64,000 nt of DNA from Saccharopolyspora rhizosphaerae (GTDB lineage Bacteria > Actinomycetota > Actinomycetes > Mycobacteriales > Pseudonocardiaceae). Under the pieces are notes generated by a model. It was not told the DNA's origin and searched no databases. It saw only the letters and a list, made by a program, of their open reading frames with translations. Location: contig NZ_RSAA01000017.1 in the NCBI RefSeq assembly GCF_003931915.1, positions 281,544-345,543 of the forward strand, written 5' to 3'. Positions 8,879 through 16,350 of the stretch are shown piece after piece. A program made the translations under genes and the position numbers. Position 1 is the stretch's first letter; each line of letters starts with the position of its first letter.

Positions 8879-9316
8879 GTGAGATCTTTCCGGTCGCTGC
8901 TCGCGACCCTGGGGCTCGGCCGCAGCAGCCCCCGCAAGCCCGTGATCAGCATCGACGACCCCGACCTGCGCGTGGTGGTGTGGTCCTACGACGACACCGA
9001 GGCCGCGTCGGCGGCGCTGGCCAGGGCTACCGACTGGAACCCCGACGACCCCGCCGTGCTGCGCCACCACCTGGCACTTCCCGGTGACGTGGTCGACACC
9101 GCGGCGGCCGTGCTGGCCCAGGACGACTGGATCCTGCGGCCCGGAGGCCGCGCGGATGAACTCAGCGTGTCGGGTTTGACCCCGTTGGTCGCGCTCCGTG
9201 TGCAGCAGCTGGACGCGTTGCATTGCTCACAGGAGACCTCCCGGATGGCCGGACTGGCCCAGCGGCACGGTGGCGAGACCTTCGGCTGGGACGCGCTGCA
9301 ACGCGGACCGGGATGA
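8879..9316 (+). CDS. Conserved hypothetical protein, 145 aa
   Basis: The GTG start has a good GGAGG nine nt upstream. The protein is soluble and acidic after a short basic N-terminus ([20 protein letters not shown]). It contains an alternating strand/helix pattern ([20 protein letters not shown], then [14 protein letters not shown]) that looks like a small alpha/beta fold. I do not recognise a family. It is divergent from ctaE and precedes a pseudo-receiver gene and trpD on the same strand, with 119 bp to the next start. Confidence 0.75.
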   Translation: MRSFRSLLATLGLGRSSPRKPVISIDDPDLRVVVWSYDDTEAASAALARATDWNPDDPAVLRHHLALPGDVVDTAAAVLAQDDWILRPGGRADELSVSGLTPLVALRVQQLDALHCSQETSRMAGLAQRHGGETFGWDALQRGPG

Positions 9317-9435
9317 TCGGATCGTGTCGGGTGGCTACTGTCACACCCGCTCGGACGGCTAGCATTCGGATCAGTGAAGCCCCGTGCTGCGCAGACCGGG
9401 TGCGGGTGTCCCGCAAGCTCGCCGAGGAGCCAGTG

Positions 9436-9843
9436 ATGAGCACCGCAACAACGAACGTTCTCGTGTTCAGCCACCGCGCCGAGGTCAGGGAGGCGATCAT
9501 CACCGCCGTGGGGCGGCGTCCCGCCCCCGACCTGGACCGGCTGCGCTACACCGAGGCGAGCACCGTCGCCGACGTCATCAGCGAGGTCGACGCGGGCAAG
9601 GTCGACCTGATGATCCTGGACGGCGAGGCCCAGCCGACCGGCGGCATGGGCGTCTCCCGGCAGCTCAAGAACGAGATCGCGCAGTGCCCCCCGGTGATCG
9701 TGGCGGTGCGCCGCAAGGACGACCGGTGGCTGGCGACGTGGTCCCAGGCCGACGCGGTCCTGGTCCACCCGCTCGACCCGCTGGCGTCCGCGGAGACGGT
9801 CGCCGAGGTCCTGCGCACGCAGGGCAAGGCCGTCCCGGCCTGA
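9436..9843 (+). CDS. Stand-alone receiver-like protein with incomplete active site
   Basis: The 135-aa protein has the five-strand CheY-like pattern with no output domain. The phospho-acceptor position is kept (LMILDGEAQPTGGMGVSRQL, Asp about residue 62). However, the acidic pair after strand 1 is absent (VLVFSHRAEVREAI), and the conserved Lys after strand 5 is replaced by His (ADAVLVHPLDP). Normal aspartyl phosphorylation therefore looks impaired. No kinase gene is nearby. The ATG at 9436 is chosen because the sequence upstream of it does not look like part of the domain; a longer frame begins at 9223. The role is unknown. Confidence 0.75.
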   Translation: MSTATTNVLVFSHRAEVREAIITAVGRRPAPDLDRLRYTEASTVADVISEVDAGKVDLMILDGEAQPTGGMGVSRQLKNEIAQCPPVIVAVRRKDDRWLATWSQADAVLVHPLDPLASAETVAEVLRTQGKAVPA

Positions 9844-10018
9844 CCCCGCGCCGCTCCTGGAGGAGCGGACCACCTCGCGCCGGAGCGGACCGGACTCCTC
9901 GACCCCGTCTTGACCGGTTCCGCTCGCGGCGTTGCGATCCGCGCCATACCCGGCGGATCCGACCGCGGCCGGCGCGGCACGATAGGTTCTCCAGACAGCA
10001 GAACCGACGGAGTAGATC

Positions 10019-11062
10019 GTGGGAACCATGGCGGGAAGTTGGGCAGGGCTGCTGAGCAGCCTGGTCGCGGGAACGGACCTGTCCGCGGAGGACACCGCCT
10101 GGGCCATGGACCTGATCATGTCCGGCGAGGCGACCCCGGCCCAGGTGGCCGGGTTGGTGGTCGCCCTGCGCGCGAAGGGCGAGACGCCCGCCGAAGTGCG
10201 CGGCATGGCCGACGCGATGCTCGGGCACGCCCGCACGCTGGAGATCACCCAGCGCGCGGTGGACATCGTCGGCACCGGCGGTGACCGCAGCGGGAGCGTC
10301 AACATCTCCACGATGGCCTCGATCGTCCTGGCGGCGGCCGGGGTGACCGTGGTCAAGCACGGCAACCGCGCGGCCTCGTCGAAGTGTGGCACCGCCGACG
10401 TCCTCGAAGAGCTCGGCGTGGTGATCGACCTGCAGCCGGCGGGCGTGGCGCGCTGCGTGGAGGAGGTCGGCATCGGTTTCTGCTTCGCGCCGGTGTTCCA
10501 CCCCGCGTTCAAGCACGCCGGCGCGCCGCGCCGCGAGATCGGCATCCCGACCGCGTTCAACGTGCTCGGCCCGCTCACCAACCCCGCCAAGCCCGCTGCG
10601 GGCCTGATCGGGTGCGCGGACCGCCGGATGGCTCCCGTGATCGCCGAGGTCTTCGCCGCCCGCGACAACTCCGCGCTGGTGGTGCGCGGCGACGACGGCA
10701 TGGACGAGATCACCACCACGGCCGCCAGCACGGTCTGGGTGGTCCACGACGGCACGGTCCGCGAGGACGTGCTCGACCCCGAGGACCTCGGCATCCCCCG
10801 CAGCCGCCCGGAGGACCTCCAGGGCGGCGACGCCAAGGACAACGCGAAGGTCGTGCGAGACCTGCTGGCCGGCGCCCGGGGCCCGGTCCGCGACGCGGTC
10901 CTGCTCAACGCCGCCGGCGCCTGCGTCGCCTACGACGGCCCCGGAGCGGACCTGCGGAGCCAGGTGCAGGCGGGCGTGGAGCGGGTCGCCCAGGCCATCG
11001 ACTCCGGCGCCGCTGCCGCCCTCCTGGACCGCTGGACCGCCCTCTGCGCCGAACTCCGCTGA
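10019..11062 (+). CDS. trpD: Anthranilate phosphoribosyltransferase
   Basis: The 347-aa enzyme joins phosphoribosyl pyrophosphate to anthranilate in tryptophan synthesis. The diagnostic PRPP and anthranilate motifs are present: [38 protein letters not shown] and [16 protein letters not shown]. Length is normal. The GTG at 10019 is six nt after GGAG; the ATG at 10028 is too far from it. The gene stands alone, away from other trp genes, beside the cytochrome genes exactly as Rv2192c does in mycobacteria. A -10-like TAGGTT lies at 9983-9988. Confidence 0.96.
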   Translation: MGTMAGSWAGLLSSLVAGTDLSAEDTAWAMDLIMSGEATPAQVAGLVVALRAKGETPAEVRGMADAMLGHARTLEITQRAVDIVGTGGDRSGSVNISTMASIVLAAAGVTVVKHGNRAASSKCGTADVLEELGVVIDLQPAGVARCVEEVGIGFCFAPVFHPAFKHAGAPRREIGIPTAFNVLGPLTNPAKPAAGLIGCADRRMAPVIAEVFAARDNSALVVRGDDGMDEITTTAASTVWVVHDGTVREDVLDPEDLGIPRSRPEDLQGGDAKDNAKVVRDLLAGARGPVRDAVLLNAAGACVAYDGPGADLRSQVQAGVERVAQAIDSGAAAALLDRWTALCAELR

Positions 11063-11071
11063 CCCGGCGGT

Positions 11072-11089
11072 CCTGACGCCCTCGTCAGG
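11072..11089. terminator. Hairpin between trpD and the RAM-domain gene
   Basis: CCTGACG and CGTCAGG pair around CCCT, between two convergent genes. It is short and has no T-run. Confidence 0.45.
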
Positions 11090-11108
11090 CGCACGCGGCG
11101 AGCGGAGC

Positions 11109-11393
11109 TCACTCCTCCTCGAGGCCGATGGCGAAGGCCGCTTCGGTGTCCCTGCGCGAGTACGAGCGGAAGGCGATGTGGGTGTCGGTGTCGACGACGC
11201 CGGACACCTTGTTGATCTTGCCGGGGACGATGTCAGCCAGGTCTTCGTGCTTGGCGACGCGCAGCATCGCGATCAGGTCGACGTCCCCCGCGCAGGAGTA
11301 GACCTCGTCGACACCGTCGAGGTCGGCGATCTCCTGTGCCGCCTCGGCGAGGCGGTCGGCGGCGGTCTGGATCAGCACGATCGCGGTGATCAC
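11109..11393 (-). CDS. Stand-alone Lrp/AsnC ligand-binding (RAM) domain protein
   Basis: The 94-aa protein consists only of the alpha/beta sandwich that binds amino acids in Lrp/AsnC regulators (ITAIVLIQTAADRLAEAAQE, VYSCAGDVDLIAMLRVAKHE). There is no helix-turn-helix. Such stand-alone domains form oligomers and are thought to sense ligands or modulate full-length partners; the ligand here is unknown. The GTG at 11393 has AGGAGGA eight nt upstream. Longer frames extend upstream but run into the adjacent pseudogene. Confidence 0.9.
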   Translation of the reverse strand: MITAIVLIQTAADRLAEAAQEIADLDGVDEVYSCAGDVDLIAMLRVAKHEDLADIVPGKINKVSGVVDTDTHIAFRSYSRRDTEAAFAIGLEEE

Positions 11394-11435
11394 GAGGGGT
11401 CCTCCTGCTGCGTGGTGGTTCGTCGATCGAGATCC

Positions 11436-11657
11436 TAATCGCGCAGCGCGGGCCGGGCGGCGCGGCCGGTGAACGTTCGCCGGTACGCGACGGGCGGGAC
11501 TCCGCGGACGCGGAGGAACTGGTGGCGCAGCGAGGCCGCCGAGCCGTACCCGCACCCCGCGGCGACGTCCTCCGCCCTGAGGTCCGTGTCCTCCAGCAAC
11601 CGCTGGGCCCGGTCCAGCCGGCGGGTGGTGACCCAGCGGTGCGGTGTCGTCCTTCAC
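11436..11657 (-). pseudogene. Relic of an AraC/GlxA-type transcriptional regulator (3' part only)
   Basis: Read on the minus strand to the TAG at 11436, the sequence encodes the C-terminal helix-turn-helix of a GlxA-like regulator: HRWVTTRRLDRAQRLLEDTD, then DVAAGCGYGSAASLRHQFLR and a tail PVAYRRTF. Just upstream (around 11660) the frame meets a stop, and the amidase-like sensor domain expected in this family is absent. It abuts a plus-strand EamA fragment, so the shared 5' region of two divergent genes was probably deleted. This can be read directly from the translation; it is not an intact gene. Confidence 0.8.
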
Positions 11658-11663
11658 GCCTGG

Positions 11664-11883
11664 CTGTGGCGGTGCTGCTGGGCGCGGTGCACCGCGTTCT
11701 CCTACGCGCTGATCTGCAGCAGCGTCGGCAAGCCCGGTCGGCACCGTGGCGGGGGTCTCGTTGCTGTACCCGGCCGTCGCGCTGGCGGTCGACGTGCTCG
11801 CCTTCGGTCAGCGGGTCACGCTCGCGGAGCTGGCGGGCATCGTCGCCATCCTCGGCGCCGTGCTCGGCCAGAAGGTGCGCTGA
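11664..11883 (+). pseudogene. Relic of an EamA/DMT-family transporter (3' part, frameshifted)
   Basis: The plus strand encodes the last helices of a drug/metabolite transporter: CTAFSYALICSSVGK in one frame, then after a shift GTVAGVSLLYPAVALAVDVL and LAELAGIVAILGAVLGQKVR ending at TGA 11881-11883. The missing N-terminal ~80 percent and the frame change show it is dead. It lies head to head with the AraC-type relic. Confidence 0.75.
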
Positions 11884-11889
11884 ACGCGC

Positions 11890-11923
11890 GGAGGGCCCCT
11901 CGGTCGCAACCGAGGGGCCCTCC
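11890..11923. terminator. Strong hairpin terminator after ctaF
   Basis: A perfect 15-bp stem (GGAGGGCCCCTCGGT / ACCGAGGGGCCCTCC) with a CGCA loop lies 11 bp past the ctaF stop and also follows the EamA relic. Confidence 0.85.
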
Positions 11924-11934
11924 GGGGTTCTGCG

Positions 11935-12333
11935 TCAGTGGCTGCTCGGACCGGTGTGGTACTCGAACACCAGCCCGGCGACCATGATCAGCAGGAAGCC
12001 GACCGCGAGCACGATCATCCAGACGTGGAAGAACGCCAGGGCGACGCCCGCGAAGGCCGCACCGGCGGCCAGGCCGACCGGCCAGTAGCTGCCCGGGCTG
12101 AAGAAGCCGAGCTCGCCGGCACCGTCGCTGATCTCCGCGTCCGGGTTGTCCTCGGGACGGTCCTCGATCCGGCGAGCCACGAAGGACAGGTAGCTGCCGA
12201 TGATCAGGGACAGGCCGCCGACCAGGATCAGCGCCACGGTGCCCACCGGCTCCTTGGCCCAGAGCCCGTACACGACCGCGGACAGGAAGAAGAAAACGGT
12301 GATGATGTTGAAGATCTTCGCTTCGACCTTCAT
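11935..12333 (-). CDS. ctaF: Cytochrome c oxidase subunit IV (actinobacterial type)
   Basis: The 132-aa protein has four hydrophobic helices (IITVFFFLSAVVYGLWA, VALILVGGLSLIIGSYLSF, VGLAAGAAFAGVALAFF and WMIVLAVGFLLIMVAGLVFE) and a short polar loop with acidic residues (RRIEDRPEDNPDAEISDGAG). Sequence and length match actinobacterial CtaF. It lies 42 bp downstream of ctaC on the same strand, as Rv2199c does relative to Rv2200c, and ends at a strong terminator. Confidence 0.95.
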   Translation of the reverse strand: MKVEAKIFNIITVFFFLSAVVYGLWAKEPVGTVALILVGGLSLIIGSYLSFVARRIEDRPEDNPDAEISDGAGELGFFSPGSYWPVGLAAGAAFAGVALAFFHVWMIVLAVGFLLIMVAGLVFEYHTGPSSH

Positions 12334-12375
12334 GGAGTCCTCGCTCTCACGCCGTACGCCCTGTCGAGGGCACCC

Positions 12376-13290
12376 CTAGCTGTTCGTCCCGATGCCGGAA
12401 GGCGCACCACCGGTGCGATCGGTGTTGAACGGAACACCGGTCACGGCGTGCGGCGTGCACAGCTCACCGCAGTTCATCGCGCCGAGCGCCTCTGCGGCCG
12501 TGTAGGTCTGACCCGTCTGCGGGTTCACCTGGGTTCGCAGCTGCATGTACCGGTCGAACTTGTCCGGCGACAGCGCGCGGACCTCGAAGTTCATCATCGC
12601 GTGGTAGGTGCCGCACAGCTCGGCGCACCGACCCACGAACGAACCTTCACGCTCGATGGTGTTCTGGAAGACGTTGTCCTGGTTGTTCTTCTCCGGGTAC
12701 GGGAAGGTGTCCCGCTTGAAGTGCCACTCCGGGACGAAGAAGGAGTGGATCACGTCGGTGGAGCGGATGTGGTACTCGACGCGCTCGCCGACCGGCACGA
12801 CCAGCAGCGGGATCTCGCTGCTGCTGCCGACGGTGCGCACCGGCTGCCCGTCCGGCGTCTTGTGACCCGGGTAGTTGAACTCCCAGTTCCACTGGAACGA
12901 GACCACGTTCACGGTCTGGTCCGGCTTGGCCGGCTTGGCCATGACCGTGTTCTGGGTGACCGCCGTGAAGTAGAAGAGCACGACCACCAGCACGAACGGG
13001 ATCGCCGTGTAGATGAGCTCCAGCGGCAGGTTGTACTGGAACTGCCGCGGCAGCTCCTCGTCGTTCTTCTTCTTGCGGTGGAAAGCGACCGACCAGAAGA
13101 TCAGCCCCCACACCAACACACCGACCGCGAGTGCTGCGATGACCGACCAGGTCCACAGGTTCCGCATCGCCTCGGCCTGCGGGGTGACACCCTCTGGCCA
13201 TCCGAACCGCAGGACCTCGTCGGTCGTGCAGCCAGTGGCCGCGACACCAACCAGGCCGATCAGACCAGCGACCTTGACCAGCCGTGGCAC
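12376..13290 (-). CDS. ctaC: Cytochrome c oxidase subunit II (CuA), lipoprotein
   Basis: The ~304-aa protein has a lipoprotein signal (LIGLVGVAATGC), two membrane helices (WSVIAALAVGVLVWGLIFWS and IPFVLVVVLFYFTAVTQN) and a periplasmic cupredoxin domain. CuA ligands are visible: His in STDVIHSFFVP, and Cys/His/Met in GRCAELCGTYHAMMNFEV. It accepts electrons from QcrC and passes them to CtaD, which is not encoded here. The GTG at 13290 is preferred because AAGGAGG lies eight nt before it; the ATG at 13314 would overlap that ribosome binding site. Confidence 0.96.
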   Translation of the reverse strand: MPRLVKVAGLIGLVGVAATGCTTDEVLRFGWPEGVTPQAEAMRNLWTWSVIAALAVGVLVWGLIFWSVAFHRKKKNDEELPRQFQYNLPLELIYTAIPFVLVVVLFYFTAVTQNTVMAKPAKPDQTVNVVSFQWNWEFNYPGHKTPDGQPVRTVGSSSEIPLLVVPVGERVEYHIRSTDVIHSFFVPEWHFKRDTFPYPEKNNQDNVFQNTIEREGSFVGRCAELCGTYHAMMNFEVRALSPDKFDRYMQLRTQVNPQTGQTYTAAEALGAMNCGELCTPHAVTGVPFNTDRTGGAPSGIGTNS

Positions 13291-13722
13291 TCGGGTCCCC
13301 TCCTTCAGGCCCACTGCGCGACGCCTCCTCGTGCAAAACTCACCGAAGCGGCTCGTGTCGATCCCCGCTCACCCGCAGGCGACCGCGGATCCGCCGCCGG
13401 AATCCTGGGCAGAGCCTAGCCCAGGTGTAGCCGCGATACTGCTCCGGGGGCGTTGATCGCTCCCCCCGGGCCTCGTCCCGGCGCGGCCGAGCGGCTCCCT
13501 CGTTCCGGTGACCACCTGAACAGCCCGCACGGCAGCGGCCCGCGCGAGCACGTCCCGAGCCTCCCGCGGGCGTGGCTGGCGGGAGTCCGGCGGAGCCGAC
13601 GGGTGCCCACCGGCGCTGCCGAGCGCAACGACCACGGCCGCACGCGCGTGCAGCGCGCGTGCCAGGGTTCTGCATACTGGAGCGAGCCTTTTCCCCCCGA
13701 CTCGGAGAGGTGCACGAGACGC

Positions 13723-15651
13723 GTGTGCGGCCTGCTTGGACTCATCTGTCCCACCGAAGAACTTGCCGGTTACAGCGTGAACGCCGTGGCCAACGCGCTG
13801 CCGTGTCAACGCCACCGGGGCCCGGACGAGAGCGACACGTGGCAGGGCGGTGAGGTCGTCCTCGGCTTCAACCGGCTCTCCATCATCGACCTCGAGCACT
13901 CCCACCAGCCGCTGACCTGGGGTCCGCCGGAGAACCCGCAGCGCTACACGATCACCTTCAACGGTGAGATCTACAACTACCTGGAGCTGCGCGCGGAGCT
14001 CATCGAGCAGTACGGCGCGCGCTTCGCCACCGACGGCGACACCGAGGTGATCGTCGCCGCCTACCACTACATGGGGCCGCACTCGGTCGGCCGGCTGCGC
14101 GGCATGTTCGCCTTCATGATCTGGGACGACGAGCGCAAGGTCGTCTACGGCGCCCGCGACCCGTTCGGCATCAAGCCGCTGTTCTACGCCTCCGGCCCCG
14201 GCGGCACGGCCTTCGCCAGCGAGAAGAAGAGCCTGCTCAGCCTGGCCAACACGCTGAAGATCAGCGAGGAGATCGACCACAAGGCGATGCAGCACTACTT
14301 CGTGCTGCAGTACGTGCCGGAGCCCGAGTCGCTGCACCGGCAGATCCGCCGGATCGAGTCGGGCACCTCGTTCACCATCTCCCCCGGCGGGCAGCTGGTC
14401 ACCGAGCGGTACTTCCAGCCGAACTTCCGGCCCCGCCCGGCCAACACCGAGGCCGACGTCAAGCGGCTGCAGGACGAGATCGTCGATGTGATGCGCGACT
14501 CGGTCGCCAAGCACATGCGCGCGGACGTCACGGTCGGCTCGTTCCTGTCCGGCGGCATCGACTCCACCGCGATCGCGGCGCTGGCCAAGGAGCACAACCC
14601 GAACCTGATCACCTTCACGACCGGCTTCGAGCGCCAGGGCTACTCGGAGGTGGACGTGGCGGCCGAGTCGGCCGCGGCGATCGGGGTCAAGCACGTCGTC
14701 CGCACCGTCTCCGCCGAGGAGATGATGGAGGCGCTGCCGCTGATCACCTGGTACCTCGACGACCCGGTGGCCGACCCTGCGCTGGTCCCGCTGTGGTTCA
14801 TCGCCCGCGAGGCCCGCCAGCACGTCAAGGTCGTGCTCTCCGGCGAAGGCGCCGACGAGCTCTTCGGCGGCTACACGATCTACCGCGAGCCGCTGTCGCT
14901 GGCGCCGTTCGAGAAGGTGCCGGGCGCGTTGCGCAAGGCGATGGGCAAGGTCTCCAGCCGCATCCCGGAGGGCGTGCGGGGCAAGGACCTGCTGCGCCGC
15001 GGCTCGCTGGAGCTGGAGGAGCGCTACTACGGCAACGCGCGCATCTTCCGCGACGACCAGCTGCGCGGCATCATGCGCGCCTTCGACCCGGGTGTGTCGC
15101 ACAAGGACATCACCGGCGCCCCCTACAGCCTGTCGAAGGACTGGGACCCGGTGACGCGGATGCAGCACGTGGACCTGTTCACGTGGCTGCGCGGCGACAT
15201 CCTGGTCAAGGCCGACAAGATGACCATGGCCAACTCGCTGGAACTGCGGGTGCCGTTCTTGGACCCGGAGGTCTTCCGGGTGGCCAGCACGGTGCCGCTC
15301 GAGCAGAAGATCACCCCGGAGACCACCAAGTACGCGCTGCGCCAGGCGCTGTACCAGGTCGTCCCGGCGCACGTGCTCAACCGCCGCAAGCTCGGCTTCC
15401 CGGTGCCGATCCGGCACTGGCTCAAGGACGAGATGCACGACTGGGCGCGCAACATCATCCAGCAGTCGCAGACCGACCACCTGCTGGACCGCCGCGCGAT
15501 CCTGCAGCTGCTGGAGGAGCACCGCTCCGGCGTCCTCGACCACAGCCGGCGCCTGTGGGCGCTGCTGGTCTTCATGCTCTGGCACGCCATCTTCATCGAA
15601 GGCCGCCTCGCGCCCGAGGTCCCGGAGCCGCACTACCCCGTGCGCCTCTGA
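13723..15651 (+). CDS. asnB: Glutamine-hydrolysing asparagine synthetase
   Basis: The 642-aa protein begins MCGLLGLICP, so Cys2 is exposed as the N-terminal nucleophile of the class II glutaminase domain. Supporting glutaminase motifs are RHRGPDESDTW and FNGEIYNYLELR. The synthetase half has the ATP pyrophosphatase loop FLSGGIDSTAIAAL and the motif SGEGADELFGGYTIY. The GTG at 13723 is forced by the need for Cys at position 2; a GAGAGG precedes it by 12 nt. It makes asparagine, though Rv2201-type proteins have also been linked to cell-wall amidation. It ends at a strong bidirectional hairpin. Confidence 0.94.
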   Translation: MCGLLGLICPTEELAGYSVNAVANALPCQRHRGPDESDTWQGGEVVLGFNRLSIIDLEHSHQPLTWGPPENPQRYTITFNGEIYNYLELRAELIEQYGARFATDGDTEVIVAAYHYMGPHSVGRLRGMFAFMIWDDERKVVYGARDPFGIKPLFYASGPGGTAFASEKKSLLSLANTLKISEEIDHKAMQHYFVLQYVPEPESLHRQIRRIESGTSFTISPGGQLVTERYFQPNFRPRPANTEADVKRLQDEIVDVMRDSVAKHMRADVTVGSFLSGGIDSTAIAALAKEHNPNLITFTTGFERQGYSEVDVAAESAAAIGVKHVVRTVSAEEMMEALPLITWYLDDPVADPALVPLWFIAREARQHVKVVLSGEGADELFGGYTIYREPLSLAPFEKVPGALRKAMGKVSSRIPEGVRGKDLLRRGSLELEERYYGNARIFRDDQLRGIMRAFDPGVSHKDITGAPYSLSKDWDPVTRMQHVDLFTWLRGDILVKADKMTMANSLELRVPFLDPEVFRVASTVPLEQKITPETTKYALRQALYQVVPAHVLNRRKLGFPVPIRHWLKDEMHDWARNIIQQSQTDHLLDRRAILQLLEEHRSGVLDHSRRLWALLVFMLWHAIFIEGRLAPEVPEPHYPVRL

Positions 15652-15664
15652 GGCTCGAACGCAC

Positions 15665-15705
15665 GCGGAAGGCCTGCTCCCCACCTCGAGGAGCAGGCCT
15701 TCCGC
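15665..15705. terminator. Bidirectional terminator between asnB and the M23 peptidase gene
   Basis: A perfect 16-bp stem (GCGGAAGGCCTGCTCC / GGAGCAGGCCTTCCGC) with a 9-nt loop lies between convergent genes. Confidence 0.85.
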
Positions 15706-15760
15706 GCTTCCGCCCCAGGGGTCGCGGCGCCCCGCCCCAGCGGGTGCGGACGCGGTCCCG

Positions 15761-16273
15761 TCAGCAGTTGTTCTTGCTGGTGAAGGACGTGTGGTCGAAG
15801 TAGGGGACGGCCTTGCCGTTGAGCACGACCTCGCGGTCGGCGCCGTCGAGGATCTGCTCGTAGTGCAGGTGGGGGCCCGTCACCCCGCCGCTGGAACCCG
15901 CCTCGCCGATCTTCTTGCCGAGCGAGACCTCGTCGCCGACCGAGACGGACTGCTTCGAGAGGTGGGCGTAGCGGGTGCGCCAGCCGTTGCCGTGGTCGAT
16001 CTCGATCCACCGGCCGTAGCTGGTGTCACCCTCGTTCTCCGACCTGGTCACGGTGCCGCCTGACGAGGCGAGGACGGCCATGCCGGTGATGCCGTCGCGC
16101 TGGAAGTCGACCGCGTTGGCCGGGCTGTGCCCGCTGAAGGTGGCGGCCGTGACCTTCACGCCGCACTTGAAGGGCACCTGGAAGTTCGGCGCGGCCGAGG
16201 CCGGCGCCTGGAATCCGACCACGGCGAGCGCAGCCAGTGCCACTGCTGCCGTGGTCGTCCCTAATCGCTTCAT
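15761..16273 (-). CDS. Secreted M23-family peptidase (LytM-like)
   Basis: The 170-aa protein starts MKRLGTTTAAVALAALAVVG and has an Ala-X-Ala site near residue 30, so it is exported. The rest is a single M23 domain with zinc ligands in SGHSPANAVDFQ (His and Asp) and GPHLHYEQI (His-X-His). The first His lies in an unusual small N-terminal extension typical of short actinobacterial LytM proteins. It would cleave peptidoglycan cross-bridges or be a degenerate regulator; the ligands appear complete, so activity is likely. The ATG at 16273 has GGAGGT seven nt upstream. Confidence 0.88.
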   Translation of the reverse strand: MKRLGTTTAAVALAALAVVGFQAPASAAPNFQVPFKCGVKVTAATFSGHSPANAVDFQRDGITGMAVLASSGGTVTRSENEGDTSYGRWIEIDHGNGWRTRYAHLSKQSVSVGDEVSLGKKIGEAGSSGGVTGPHLHYEQILDGADREVVLNGKAVPYFDHTSFTSKNNC

Positions 16274-16303
16274 GCGAACCACCTCCGAGTTGTTGTTGGT
16301 GAT

Positions 16304-16313
16304 TCACATGTGA
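16304..16313. promoter_or_regulatory. Palindrome upstream of the M23 peptidase gene
   Basis: TCACATGTGA is a perfect 10-bp palindrome flanked by further partial symmetry (GTGAT / ATCAC), 31 bp upstream of the start. It resembles a CRP-type site, but this is only a suggestion. Confidence 0.3.
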
Positions 16314-16350
16314 TCACGTCCAGTTGGGCGGAAATAGACCCACACGAAGG

